Positions 12,051-23,690 of a DNA stretch of 64,000 nt are shown here, one piece after another (position 1 is the first letter of the stretch; each line of letters opens with the position of its first letter). The position numbers and the translations under genes were made by a program. The DNA comes from Oscheius onirici (lineage: Eukaryota > Nematoda > Chromadorea > Rhabditida > Rhabditidae), in NCBI GenBank assembly GCA_932521025.1, contig OW051468.1, positions 9,694,719 through 9,758,718 of the forward strand, written 5' to 3'. Below the pieces are notes generated by a model. The model did no database searches, was not told where the DNA came from, and was given only the letters and a program-made list of their open reading frames with translations.

Positions 12051-12212
12051 TATTTTCTGAAAAATATAAGATTTGGCAAAAGAATACAAGGATGGAGAAA
12101 TGTGACCGTGGAAAACGGATTCTGACAATGAAACCGAGATTGGAAATTACTTTATTCCCTCTACAAATCTCTTTTTTAAACATGGAATGAAAAATGGCAA
12201 AATAAAAAGATT

Positions 12213-13613
12213 TTAGGCCTCTGGCTCATATTCGGCGTGCGTCATCATGGCACTGAGCGTCTTGGCCAGCTCCTCTGTGCCTGCACAGAGGATTTTTCTA
12301 CTCATCAGGCTGAATTCGCTTCCTAAAATACATTTTTAGCAAGTAGAAACAGAAAATCTCGCCTGTAGGGTCGAAGATTACGCCGCCAGCTTCGAGTAGG
12401 ATGACTGCAGCCGCAGCAACGTCCCAACAATGGAGACCGTACTCGCAGTAACCATCGCAACTGCCTTGAGCAACCATAATCATGTTTATGGCGGCAGATC
12501 CAAAACTACGATGTCTGTAAGAGACAAGTAGTTTGTTTGTACATACAAATTTCAGGTTTTTAGGAATGAAACATAGGGAAAGGCACACAAAACGTTACCC
12601 ATGAGCATTGTTCTCGATCATCAAAGCCTTGTAGGTATCCAGGTATGATTTCTCCATCTCATGATGGCGAATCGACCCGAGCTGTGTGATAATAACACTC
12701 TGGTTCACAGCTAAAATAGAACCGATAGCCTAGACAAGCACAAGGACAAGGCAAAATTAGTAGCACAGTCTTAACATCGCGAGGCATTGTGTTGTATCAA
12801 TTTTTAGTATAGATAAAAACGGGCTCACCCTCGTATTCCGGCCTCAATATGTCGACGCTGGTTATTCAAGCTCTTAAAGTACAAATAGTAGTTAGGAATT
12901 GTGCGAACCTTGTCGAGCCATGTCGGACCGAACTTGGTGTAATTGTGAATGCCGTTAGAGTGAGCTAGCACAGCGCGAGATAAGACTGTACAACTAATGT
13001 GTGTAAAAAATTTTGATCGGGACTTACCAGTGTTTTTAGAGGCATGAATACGGAAGCCATTCTTGAAAGCTCCTCGGCCAACTTGAGCTATAAAGAGCTC
13101 GTGTGTGATCGGGTTGTACACGATGCCAGCTCTCAGTTGTTTCTGAATCGAGAGGCCGACACAGATTGCAATCATGGGAATGCTGAATGAAGTATTTTTT
13201 GAAAAATATTTCTTTGACTCACCGATGAACAAAATTGGTCGTTCCATCTATGGGATCAATGATCCAGGTGGGGGCATCAGTCCATTCTATCTTTGCACCA
13301 CCGGCAACAGATTCTTCGCCAATAAACCTATAGAATGTTTTTGTTTTTCCTGGTTAGATATGACGATACTTGTGATCGGGGAAAGCTTCGGAAAGACAAC
13401 TGATAAGTAGCTTCTCCACAGCTTGATCGGTCTCTGTAACGAGATCAGTGTCAGAAGATTTTGTGAGGACATTCGATGATGGCTGCTCGAAAGCCGTACG
13501 GACCAGCTAAAACAGTATCTCTCTATGAAAACTAGACTTACAGTTCCAGCCTTTTTAACAATTTCCAGGGCAGTATCAACGAATTTCTGTTCGTCTGGGT
13601 GAAGATACGCCAT
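12213..13613 (-). CDS. IMPA1: Inositol monophosphatase
   Basis: A Mg2+-dependent phosphatase converting inositol monophosphates to free inositol in the phosphoinositide cycle. The start [23 protein letters not shown] matches the family N-terminal helix. The metal/substrate motif [14 protein letters not shown] is encoded around 13245-13275, and the second motif [24 protein letters not shown] around 12365-12430. The GEES metal ligand segment lies at about 13305 (AGEESVAGG). The C-terminus ends [13 protein letters not shown]. About eight exons with short introns. It lies 295 bp downstream of the glycosyltransferase gene on the same strand and 163 bp before the dynein light chain. This fits an operon, although no common function is apparent. 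Confidence 0.93.
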
Positions 13614-13907
13614 TCTGAAAAGTTATCTAGGGGAATGAGTGTTTCGAAAGAGGAATGAGTGTTTCCGGAAAACTGGAGAGAAATTTAGATGCCTAGACCC
13701 AAGTCATCGGAAAAAGCACGAAGACATCCCAATTCGTTAGGCAAAAGGTGCACAAATTAGGGACTGACGATGCGAAAAGATCGATGGGGCACAAATGGAC
13801 ATAATCAAAACCAATATAAGGCAGTGTCATTTTCTGCCAACGAGACGTTCAGAATTACGCGTAAAGACAGATTTCTTTCGAAACTGACAAACAACGAGAT
13901 GAATTCA

Positions 13908-15425
13908 TCAACTGAAAAGGACGTAATCGATGCCCTCACGCCATCCAGACGCGGCCAACAGTTCTTCTAAACAACCGTCGGACATATCGAGTTTCACGCA
14001 AACTACCAGGGGAGGTACTGCCTCTCTGGAAATGAATAGGTCATTATTTTCGCTAGAAATACTTACCGGACGTGTACTATGGCAATTTTGCATAAAATAC
14101 GTCGCTCCTTCTCATCATAATGCTCATATGAGCCGTGTTTTATTTTTTTTTCATCCACATCACAAAATCTACTCACTTTCAGCTTTTCGGACTCGTCTAA
14201 ATTCCTGAATGGGACATACTTTTCATAACAGAAGAAACAACGGACTTGAACAACTGTTTGCCCTGCTTGCCCGCATTCCAGATGGTAAAAGAGCTCCATT
14301 TTGGCAGAATAAGTCTTCTAAATCTTTCGATGCGCATCTTCCAGATGGCCGCTTCAGAAACACCGAACGAGGCACATTGGGGATGATAACGGTACATCAC
14401 GAGTGGCTTTTTCACCTGAAAATGAGGTTGACATGCTAGGAAGAAAATGAACCTTGTATAGTTTACAGCCGACGTCGAGAGCTCGATAGAAAAAGTCCAA
14501 GTCTTCTGGATAGCCTTTCAAAACTTCATTGAATTTTCCGACACGCTCGTAGAGATCTCTAGGGAGGAACCAGGTCGGAGCAATGATTGTCGGCCCGTGA
14601 GATGTATAAATCTGAAAAATATTGAAGGTTTCGGGAGAATGTCTGAATACCTGTGTGCTTAGCTGAGATTCTGTCAAAGAATTGGCCCATTTTGTGTATC
14701 GTTCAGTAGAATTCGGTGGATCTCTTGTGAAACATGAACCTGTAAACAAATTAATCATAAGTTGTAAAAATATCGAACCTATGAACACGTTTAGGTCCTC
14801 TCCTTCTTGTAAGAGCTCCAGAGCTGCGTCAAATTGATCCTGAAGTCGAGTTTCTGCGTTGTAGTCGTCAGCGTCGCAAAAGCAGATGAATCTACCAGAT
14901 GATAACTCAACTGCTCTATTTTTAGCATAGCCGACGCCTGAAAAAAAGTGAATAAATTTTGTTTGACAGCTAAAATCCCTCCAGATACTGGTGAAGACTT
15001 GAACACGACCTTAGCATTCCTTGCAAGGAATTTTGGCACATATTCGGAGATAATCGCTGGTGTTTCATCTGTGCTACCGTCATCGTATATACAGATCTGG
15101 AAAACAGGAGAGTTGAACAAAAGATATTAACTAGCCTCCCAGGATCCCCGGAAAGACTGACGTAAAAGCGACTCAAGGCACTCTTTGAAGAGATCTCCTC
15201 CATTCTTAACGGGAATTACGACGCTCTAAATAGTGACTAAACTAAACGAGATACTGACAGACCGCTTACAATATCTACCGAAGACGATGGCTGAACGCGA
15301 GAAACACCGTTTGTCATACCTAAAAAGGATGGATTGGTTTGCAATGATGTGGCTGTGTAGAGAAGATTTCTAGCATTGAGATCAAGAACGTCGGAAAGTG
15401 AAAAGGAGAAATTTTCGTTTGCCAT
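13908..15425 (-). CDS. B3GNTL1: B3GNTL1-like GT2 family glycosyltransferase
   Basis: Similar to vertebrate B3GNTL1, a putative beta-1,3-N-acetylglucosaminyltransferase-like protein whose acceptor is not well established. The sequence after an N-terminal extension reads VVIPVKNGGDLFKECLESLL, then a YDDGSTDETP nucleotide-sugar loop, GVGYAKNRAVELSSGRFICF, the DXD-type FCDADDYN, SCFTRDPPNSTERYTKWANSLT, HGPTIIAPTWF, GYPEDLDFFYRAL, LVMYRYHPQCA and FTIWNAGKQGKQL. It ends RFCDVDEKKI and VVCVKLDMSDGCLEELL, all in the order of the vertebrate protein. No signal peptide or membrane segment is seen, so it is likely cytosolic. The ATG at 15425 lies shortly after a TTTTAG acceptor-like site. One intron (15097-15135) has a GC donor. 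It is first gene of the minus-strand cluster. Confidence 0.9.
15097..15135 (-). other. GC-AG intron in the B3GNTL1-like gene
   Basis: Exon sequence GGATCCTGGGAG is followed by GCTAGT and the intron ends TTTTCCAG before ATCTGTATATAC. Only this 39-nt GC-AG intron joins GSWE to ICIYDDGSTD, as in the human order GTMELSVFNDAS. It is the second GC-AG intron in this cluster. Confidence 0.75.
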
Positions 15426-15796
15426 TTGCAAACCAAACAAACAAAGGTACTAAAATTGCGAAAGAGAAGGTAAAAACAAAAAAAATTTCTGCAACATTTG
15501 AAAGCCCGCCCGTCCTTCACTCTTTGAACGAGATTTATTTTCATCCTTTTTATTTCTCTGCTTTGCTCTTTCTCTTTTTTTTCATTTTCAGTTGCAAAAA
15601 AAACGTAATAAACGCACAAAAATTGGTCATAACTCCTAAGAAAATATTTCATTTTTGGATACCTTTACAATATGCCTGCTCCATCTGTGCGGCCTTTAAC
15701 AAGAGAAGGCTTATTCACCGCCATATAATCCTCTGTTGCCCCTTATTTTCAGTCTATTCCTTCAACTTCTATCACTTGGATTGCAGAACTTCGAAG
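15426..15796. promoter_or_regulatory. Divergent promoter region B3GNTL1-like / ARPC5
   Basis: A 371-bp AT-rich gap between two divergent start codons. It must hold the upstream signals of both genes. A TTTTCAG at about 15744-15751 and TTGCAG at 15781-15786, shortly before the ARPC5 ATG, look like acceptor sites. No TATA box is obvious. Confidence 0.4.
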
Positions 15797-16420
15797 ATGG
15801 CCAAGAACATGCAGGACACGACCTTCAGAAAGCTCGACGTTGATGCCTATGATCCGGAAAAGTACGACGAAAACGAAGAAGGTAACAAAAGAAAGTTTTT
15901 TTCGTTATAAAAGAGCATCTGCAGGAACAGACACTCCCGGCCCAGGACCTGACGAAAAAACTGTTTCCTCCATGTTGTCGACCAATCGCTTTGAAGACGC
16001 CCTTCATGCTGCTCTTCAAAACGCCCCTCTTAAAACGAAAAATCAGGTAAAGTTGTTCATATATAAATACGCCTGAGTCATTTGTTTTAAGGCTGTGAAA
16101 GACAAGGCTACGTTGTTAGTGGCCAAAGTTCTGGGATCGTTCAAAACGAACGAAATCGAAGCTGTAGTGAAGGTTTAGTTGCAGAAGACCGAATAGCTAT
16201 TTATTTTAGAAACTTAGCGAAGATGAAGGCGATTTGCTGATGAAATACGTTTATAAGGCGATGGATCTGTTGCCGGAAAGTGCTCTTTGTCAAACTCTTC
16301 TCTCCTGGCATGCTCAGGTTCGCATTTTTTTTCCTATTTCACTCATTTTTCGTTTAGCTTGTGGCAAGATTCGGTCTCGGAGCAATCATTCGCGTCTTTT
16401 CCCACCGTCAGCACCTGTAA
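15797..16420 (+). CDS. ARPC5: Arp2/3 complex subunit 5 (p16-Arc)
   Basis: The smallest subunit of the Arp2/3 actin-nucleating complex, bridging ARPC1 and ARPC4. Five exons with introns of about 40-55 nt. The protein begins MAKNMQDTTFRKLDVDAYDPEKYDENEE, the conserved N-terminal segment FRK.DVD.YD...Y that wraps around partner subunits. The helical body follows: ALHAALQNAPLKTKNQAVKDKA, IEAVVKKLSEDEGDLLMKYVYKAM and CQTLLSWHAQLVARFGLGAIIRVFSHRQHL. Length is about 150 residues, normal for the family. The start lies ten bases behind a TTGCAG site. The gene converges on PIGN with only 132 bp between the stop codons. Confidence 0.95.
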
Positions 16421-16552
16421 CGAGGCAGCTTTACAATCTCAATCTTGTCAATTTTAAGCACGTCACTTATATAAACCGTTGTACTTTATCAGTCACCCGT
16501 GTGTGAAAAGTCTAAAAATTTATTAGAAAACAGGCTTAAAGCTAAAACTTAA

Positions 16553-19500
16553 ATCACAATGAGCACTTTTGATATGGTTTTTGAGAAGAGTCACGTAGGG
16601 AAAAAGTCATAAGGCAACAGGATATCACAAGAAGGAGAAGAAGCGCCACTGAAATGCACATTGAGACGATATATTTGGAAATTGAGAGACCAATGTCCAG
16701 CCAGCTACCCTCGTCTTTCAGCTGGTAGAAGAAGCACTAAAGCGAGTTCATTTCAACTTTCTAAAAGAAAAACTAACCATAGCCATCAAATCAGTAAGAA
16801 TCAACACAAGATAGGTCAGTTTCTTCGTGGAGACGGCTTCGAATCTGAGCACCGAGGCTACTACCAGCGTAACCATTAGAAGCGGAATGAGCAGTTTGGA
16901 AATTATGAGAGCTGCCATAGTGAAAGGACTGAAACTGGACTTAAAAACGAAAAATATAAAAGTTTGCCTAAAAACGGAAATAAATCGAGATAGCGCCGAT
17001 GGGTTGAATGAGTTCATCGAGGCGAAATTTCCTGTCCCGAAAAGAACTAGCAGCACAAAGGCGACGCACAGCCCGGCTCTTCGGTAATCATTCCAGTTCA
17101 GTTTTCCTAAAAGAATATTTACTCTTGAAAAAGACGTGAAACTACCACTTGAAGGCGTATTGATGGATTCGCTGGTAAGACGTTTCAGTTCCTCCTCAGA
17201 AAGATGTAAAAATTCGAAGCGGAAAAATAGCAGCAGAAGAGGGACAAAAAGTAGAAGAAAGAGCGATTCGTAGGCTATCGATAGCAGTGAATAGGGCATA
17301 AATAGAACTCCTGAACATTTCTTGACGATGATTTTGAACAGAAAACTAACCAATGAAAGTAAAGAGCCTTTCTGAAATGTTCGACGACGTGAGCAACGGC
17401 AGAATTATAGAGATTGGAAGGGAAAACCAGCAGCTGATTCGTATAAAAGTTGGTTGCTGCAAGTTTATTTCAATTTGAAGTCAATTTGTTAACCTTTTCA
17501 AAGGTGTAACTGGACAGGAAAATTAAAACTGCCGTTAGAAGACAGCCAGTGGCTAGACGACTTGACTGGGTGTATCGAACTTTCTGAAAAAAGGTTATAT
17601 TAAAGGGACAGTCCCCCCCCCAGCGTGACGCTCAAGTCAAACAGTGTACCAGGAGTGGTATGCGGCGCCGCCGTCCGATGTGGCAAGTAAAACCACATTG
17701 AGCTCGGTTAGTACCGATTTTCAGGGGGGTCTCGGGTTCCAATCCTTTCTTCTCAAAACCTTTTTTCTTTTTACACTTTGATAGAAAAATGTGTTTTTAG
17801 TTATTTGCGACCATATTTTCTAATTTTTCAAAGCAATTCCGCCATTTTTGATCCTGCACATACACCCCGCCACTTCCATCGTCATTTTCACCCTGAAGAA
17901 AAGGTTTTCGGGCTTGGTGATGTTCTGCAAAGATGTAGAAGAGATCAAGGGCTACATTTTTATAAAACATTAGAAACCTGAAAAAACTCGTTGTCAGATT
18001 GAAAAATGGCTGTGAATATTCAGTATGCAGCTACTAGCCGAAGAATAATTTGTAATGTTTTGCGATGTTCTGTAAAATGTAGCCTTCGACCTCCTCTTCA
18101 ACTTTGCAGAACAACACAAAGCTCAAAAACCTTTTCTTCAAGCTGAAAATGACGATAGAAGTGGCGAAGTGTATGTGCAGGAGTAAAAATGGCGGAATTG
18201 TCTTGGAAAATTAGAAAATAGGGTCGCAAATCACTAGAAACACATTTTTCTATCAAAGTGTAAAAGAAAAAAGGTTTTGAGAAGAAACCCGAGACCCCCT
18301 GAAAATCGGTACTAACCGAGCTCAATGTGGTTTTACTTGCCACATCGGACGGCGGCGCCGTGTTTGGCTTGAGCGTCACGCTGAGGGGGGATTGTCCCTT
18401 TAATAGCAAACATAAAGGACTAACCCTGTAATGTTTAATCCAAAATCCGGCTATCAACGGGGAAAGAACACATAGCGACGGAATCTCATAACGACCGACA
18501 TTGGGGAAGAATGGGAACGGAAACATCAAGCAGCACAATATCCTCCAAGTAAACATCCTAAATGCAGCTTTTTTAAAGCCAAGGTAAAGAGTAAATACCA
18601 TTCATCAATCGGAGCCGACTTCTTGTAAAGATGAGGCACAACCAGTAATAGGAGAATTATAGCAGCCAAGAATCTTCGGTCAATAAAAACGATCACGCAG
18701 AAAAATAGGAATATACCTAAAACGTATAGGTTGTATCCGAATCAAACGAAAAAGCACTTGTGCCTACGAATCCGACAAACGGGAAAATTAGAAAGGAGAA
18801 AGATGTAGTTTTGTAGTTGCCGAACAACTGTTGTCCTTGTTTTCTCACTTCTTTCGTTAACCCAGATAAATTTTCGACCATTGACAGCAGAAGAACCGGG
18901 GTGAGAATGTAGAGATAATTAGTCCAAGGAAGACTACAGTACCAACAGAAGAGAAAGAAAATGAGTAGGACCGTTTTGAAGCAGTTGTTGGGAAAGAGTA
19001 CAGTCTTGTTAAAAATTGTTTTTGATTCCCTAAAATACTCCGTACAATTTATTTGACGGAATCGAGGTGTATCATTCCGTAACTTGATGCAAATTAACTA
19101 ACAGTTTTAACGTAGTCCAAACTAGAATAATCCAACTGCAGAACGTGGCACTGACTCCCATTCCTAGAAATGTCCGGTCATAGCGATGGTAATAGAAAAT
19201 GGCTCTTCTCATGGTTTCGGCATTTTCCAGGAAGAGACTGGCTGCAGGGGCATACCGTCTGGAAAGTTTACAAATGTACATAATTTTGAGCTACCCGAGT
19301 TTTGCCAGCTGTTGAAGTTGTCCCTCTAGAGCCTTGACGGAATTTTTTCCGAACTGCTCATAGTCTCGAAACCAGAGCCTTCTTTCCTTGTCGGCTCGCA
19401 GTGCATTAATCTGCTCTTTAAGCTGGAAATTTTTTTTTGGGATGGGTTAAAAATTTAAAAAAAACCTGAAGAAAATTGCAAAAGGCTGCCTTGAAGGTGT

Positions 19501-20833
19501 AGATTGGAGACGTGTCCAAAAGAGAAATTGGCAAAATACCTATCGAATTGACGGGAATTTCCGTTCCGAGAAGGGCCGACATCAGCGGGGGCAGATCTAC
19601 CTAAAATGGGCATAATACTACCATAATGTAAGAAAACCTGGGAGATAACTTTCATGGCACCACCTTTAGAAGCGCCGGCTCCCCAGACGACGAAAGGTGT
19701 TAGAATCTAAAGCTAGACTTTTTTGGCCTAATGTAAATGTACTTCGTGATCAGAACCTCCTCCGTGAGATCCCCAGTCGGTCATTCCGTGATCGGCTGTG
19801 AAAACGAAGGCCGTTTTACCGTTTGGGAACATCTCTTCGAACAGTTTTACTGTATGCTTGATTCCCATATCGACAGCTGGAAAGAAATGTTAGAAATGAA
19901 TGTTTCTGCCAATTGATCGTGAGCCTGGTTGAACCAGAAGAAAATGGGAAACATACTTTGAAGATTATCTTTGTATTCACTCGAATGTGGCTTGTTTCCA
20001 TGACCGTTGGTATCCAAACCAAGAAGATGAAGAAAGAATATTTTTCTTGGTTTTTGAAGATGTTCCAAACTGTTCGAATTATTTCGTAAATACTCCTGAA
20101 CATAAATGTCTACAGATTTTTTTGATTAAACAACAAACCTCGACGCTTTGGAAAACCCATTCATCAAGCTTGTACGCTTCTTTTGAGTTGAAATCTTCTT
20201 CTTCATGGCTATAGGAATGCGTATGGACGTGAGGATGATTGTCGAACAACATGGTTATGTCAGGACTGCCCCAAATAAAGGCTTCATCTGACCTGAATGA
20301 ATTTTCACACAGCTTCGGAAAAAGAAAACCTGTTGAAAACGCTGTCAAACGGCACAGGATTCTTTTTCCAGCCTTTGGCTACAGCGCTGACGTCTTCTAA
20401 AGCAGTAAATGTGTTAGAAAACGGGATCTAAAAACCTGTGAATCCGGCAAAAATGGCAATGTGACCGGGCCGTGATTCTGTGGGTACGTGAGCCTGGGAA
20501 ATTCCGAAAACACCCTGTATCAAAAAGGCTAAAAGTATGTTAAAAAGCCTTACTTTTCTCTCATTGATTATACTATGCAAATAAGGGGAAAGTTGTGGAT
20601 TGTCGTGGAAAGTGTCCCATCTAAGTCCGTCTGAAGGTTTTTTTAAATGAAAAACGTAAAAACGAGAACAAACCTGCACTGAAGATGACTAGTCGATCTG
20701 CTGGAGCATTGGAGACGGAAATCTTGTGTCCCGGGACGTTCTTCACAATGGGAGAAATGTAGTAGATGTCGAATATGGAGTAGAGAAGCAGCAAATGTAT
20801 TAGAATACCCGTTATGACGATTGAATAAGACAT
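16553..20833 (-). CDS. PIGN: GPI ethanolamine phosphate transferase 1 (PIGN)
   Basis: An ER membrane enzyme that adds ethanolamine phosphate to the first mannose of GPI precursors. The N-terminus has one membrane segment ([29 protein letters not shown]), then the luminal alkaline-phosphatase-like domain: [71 protein letters not shown] and PFVVWGAGA, with the metal ligands visible. The C-terminal half is a string of hydrophobic helices, ending [19 protein letters not shown] and [18 protein letters not shown], as in PIGN and not PIGO or PIGG. There are many short introns. One (17584-18424) carries an 804-bp palindromic element. The start at 20833 is the first in-frame ATG, 436 bp from the divergent SBP2 gene. 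Confidence 0.93.
17600..18403. mobile_element. Palindromic foldback element (family B) in a PIGN intron
   Basis: Terminal inverted repeats begin TTAAAGGGACA(G/A)TCCCCCC at both ends, flanked by TA on each side (17598-17599, 18404-18405), the classic Tc1/mariner-type target duplication. The arms of about 380 bp pair over nearly the whole length, including GCGTGACGCTCAAG, TCCGATGTGGCAAGTAAAAC and GGTTTTGAGAAG blocks, with a loop near 18000. No transposase is encoded. Removing the element and one TA from the 841-nt intron 17584-18424 leaves a 35-nt intron, a size normal for this genome. Confidence 0.92.
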
Positions 20834-21269
20834 TAGAGGAGCCTGTTATTTCATCTGTAAAAAGGTTTGTTGAGAAATTAAATATGAAGAATATTTGAGG
20901 GAGATAGGTCTCGAGAGAGATAAGGGACAGCTGTCGTGCCCTTTCGGCCGTTTACATCGGGCTCGATGCAGGCTGCAACTATCAAAAAGCCAAGTTTTTA
21001 TGGTTTTTGCACAAATCATATGGAAACCGGAAGAAAGCAATAGTATTTTACGAGAAAATAACGTAAAACCGTCTGGATCAAGCGAGAATTGTTTGTCAAT
21101 CAAAATACCGCTCAAACTTTGACGCGGTAATTTTATTTTCTGTTTGATTTTTCTACCTCATTGTTCTCTTCTTTTTTGCCTTTATAAAAACATGAAATGA
21201 AGTATTTTTAGGCAAACGCTGCGAATTGACGGCGCAAAAAGTCAGTGTCTGACAATATCGACTACGCTA
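20834..21269. promoter_or_regulatory. Divergent promoter region PIGN / SBP2
   Basis: A 436-bp gap between divergent starts. A TTTTTAG acceptor-like site at about 21207-21213, roughly 55 bp before the SBP2 ATG, may be a trans-splice or 5' UTR intron acceptor. No other element is recognised. Confidence 0.35.
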
Positions 21270-22166
21270 ATGGAGCCATCTATCGATCCTTCTTTCCATT
21301 TAGGTTTGTTCCATCGAATTGCTCCCAAATCCTCTCTTTAAGATGAAGTCGAAATGCACGATAGTAGCTCTACTGGAGAACCAACGAAAAAAATAGTAGA
21401 AAGTTAGTTTTGCTCACATTCGTGCCTTTACTCCAATTTTTAGATGCTCCTAGTAGAAAGTACAGAAACAGAAGAATACCGGAGTCTAGAATATCAGATT
21501 TCCTCAAGTTTTCTAAAGTGGAAGAGCCAAGAAAACAACCAGTATTCCAAGAAAAGAAATTGACTGTAAGTTTCCTTTTATAATCTCTTTTGAAAATAAC
21601 AGATTTCTTCAGAGGATCAGCTAAATTCTGCAGCTGAGGAACTTTTGAGAAAAACAAAAGCAAAACAGGACCAAGTCTGGAAGAACAATCCTAATAAGGT
21701 GATTTCTCCCTTATTCTCTTATCTCTAAAGTTTAGGCACGGGCTCATCGTCACATAGTCTGTGGCTTTCACGAAGTATTGAAGCATTTGCTTGCCGACAA
21801 CGTAAAATCTGTTTTTATCGCTCAAAATATCGACAGCGAAATGATAGCAGGTAAGCCCAGGTTATCATTTAAATCTCAAATTACAGGGCCTTCATCGCTA
21901 CTCTTTCACAAATTGGAAGAAACTTGCATAGCAAAACGAGTCCCCTTTATCATCTGTTCAACCAAAAAGAATATCAGCAAAGCAGTCAACAAATTTCCCT
22001 ACATTTCCTGTGTAGGTTTATTACGGAACGATGGTTACGAGGTTTGCAGTTGGATTTTATATTTCAATTTTTCTTTCAGCAACTTTTCGCGACGATAGTG
22101 AACTTATGGAAAAGAAGCGACCAGTTTAAAATGTTCCATATCGACCAATCATCTGTTTTTGCATAA
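21270..22166 (+). CDS. SECISBP2: SECIS-binding protein 2, short form
   Basis: An RNA-binding protein that recognises the SECIS kink-turn in selenoprotein mRNAs and allows UGA to be read as selenocysteine. Exons start MEPSIDPSFHL, then EVEMHDSSSTGEPTKKIVE, APSRKYRNRRIPESRISDFL, SSEDQLNSAAEELLRKTKAK and QDQVWKNNPNKARAHRHIVC. The L7Ae RNA-binding domain follows: GFHEVLKHLLADNVKSVFIA, GPSSLLFHKLEETCIAKRVP, ISKAVNKFPYISCVGLLRND and a final LFATIVNLWKRSDQFKMF. The order LLRK..., RAHRHIVCGFHEVLKHL parallels human ...LLKELV..., KRRLVLGLREVLKHL. At roughly 215-230 residues it lacks the long N-terminal region of vertebrate SBP2. Introns of about 38-45 nt give consistent phases to the chosen ATG. Confidence 0.82.
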
Positions 22167-22284
22167 ACTTTTGACCATCACCCTGTATTGCTCTTTCTAT
22201 TTAGTCTCTGACTATTCAATATCTTTCTCAAGTAGTTCATTTTTGCTATATGTCGTATCGTGGCAATTAGTCATCGTAGTTTCT

Positions 22285-23548
<1,264 letters not shown>

Positions 23549-23618
23549 CCGCGAAATTCACATATATGACATCTATTTTCATCATTCCAGTAGTTTTGTC
23601 ATCTATTTAAGATTTGTG

Positions 23619-23624
23619 AATAAA
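23619..23624 (+). terminator. Poly(A) signal of the thioesterase gene
   Basis: AATAAA lies 70 bases after the stop codon, followed by a GT-rich segment (GTGTTTTCGGATTGTT), the expected order for cleavage and polyadenylation. The convergent septin gene ends just beyond, at 23691. Confidence 0.6.
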
Positions 23625-23690
23625 GTGTTTTCGGATTGTTCGAGATTTATAGACGGCCATTATGTGTACAAAATAGCAAAAGATTCCAAA

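Noticed and set aside
15320-15910. Large overlapping frames on both strands near 15.3-15.9 kb
   Set aside because: They are shadows of B3GNTL1-like and ARPC5 exons joined through introns and promoter sequence.
17720-17740. GGGTTCCAATCC, resembling a tRNA B box
   Set aside because: It lies in the arm of palindrome B without an A box or acceptor stem at the right distance.
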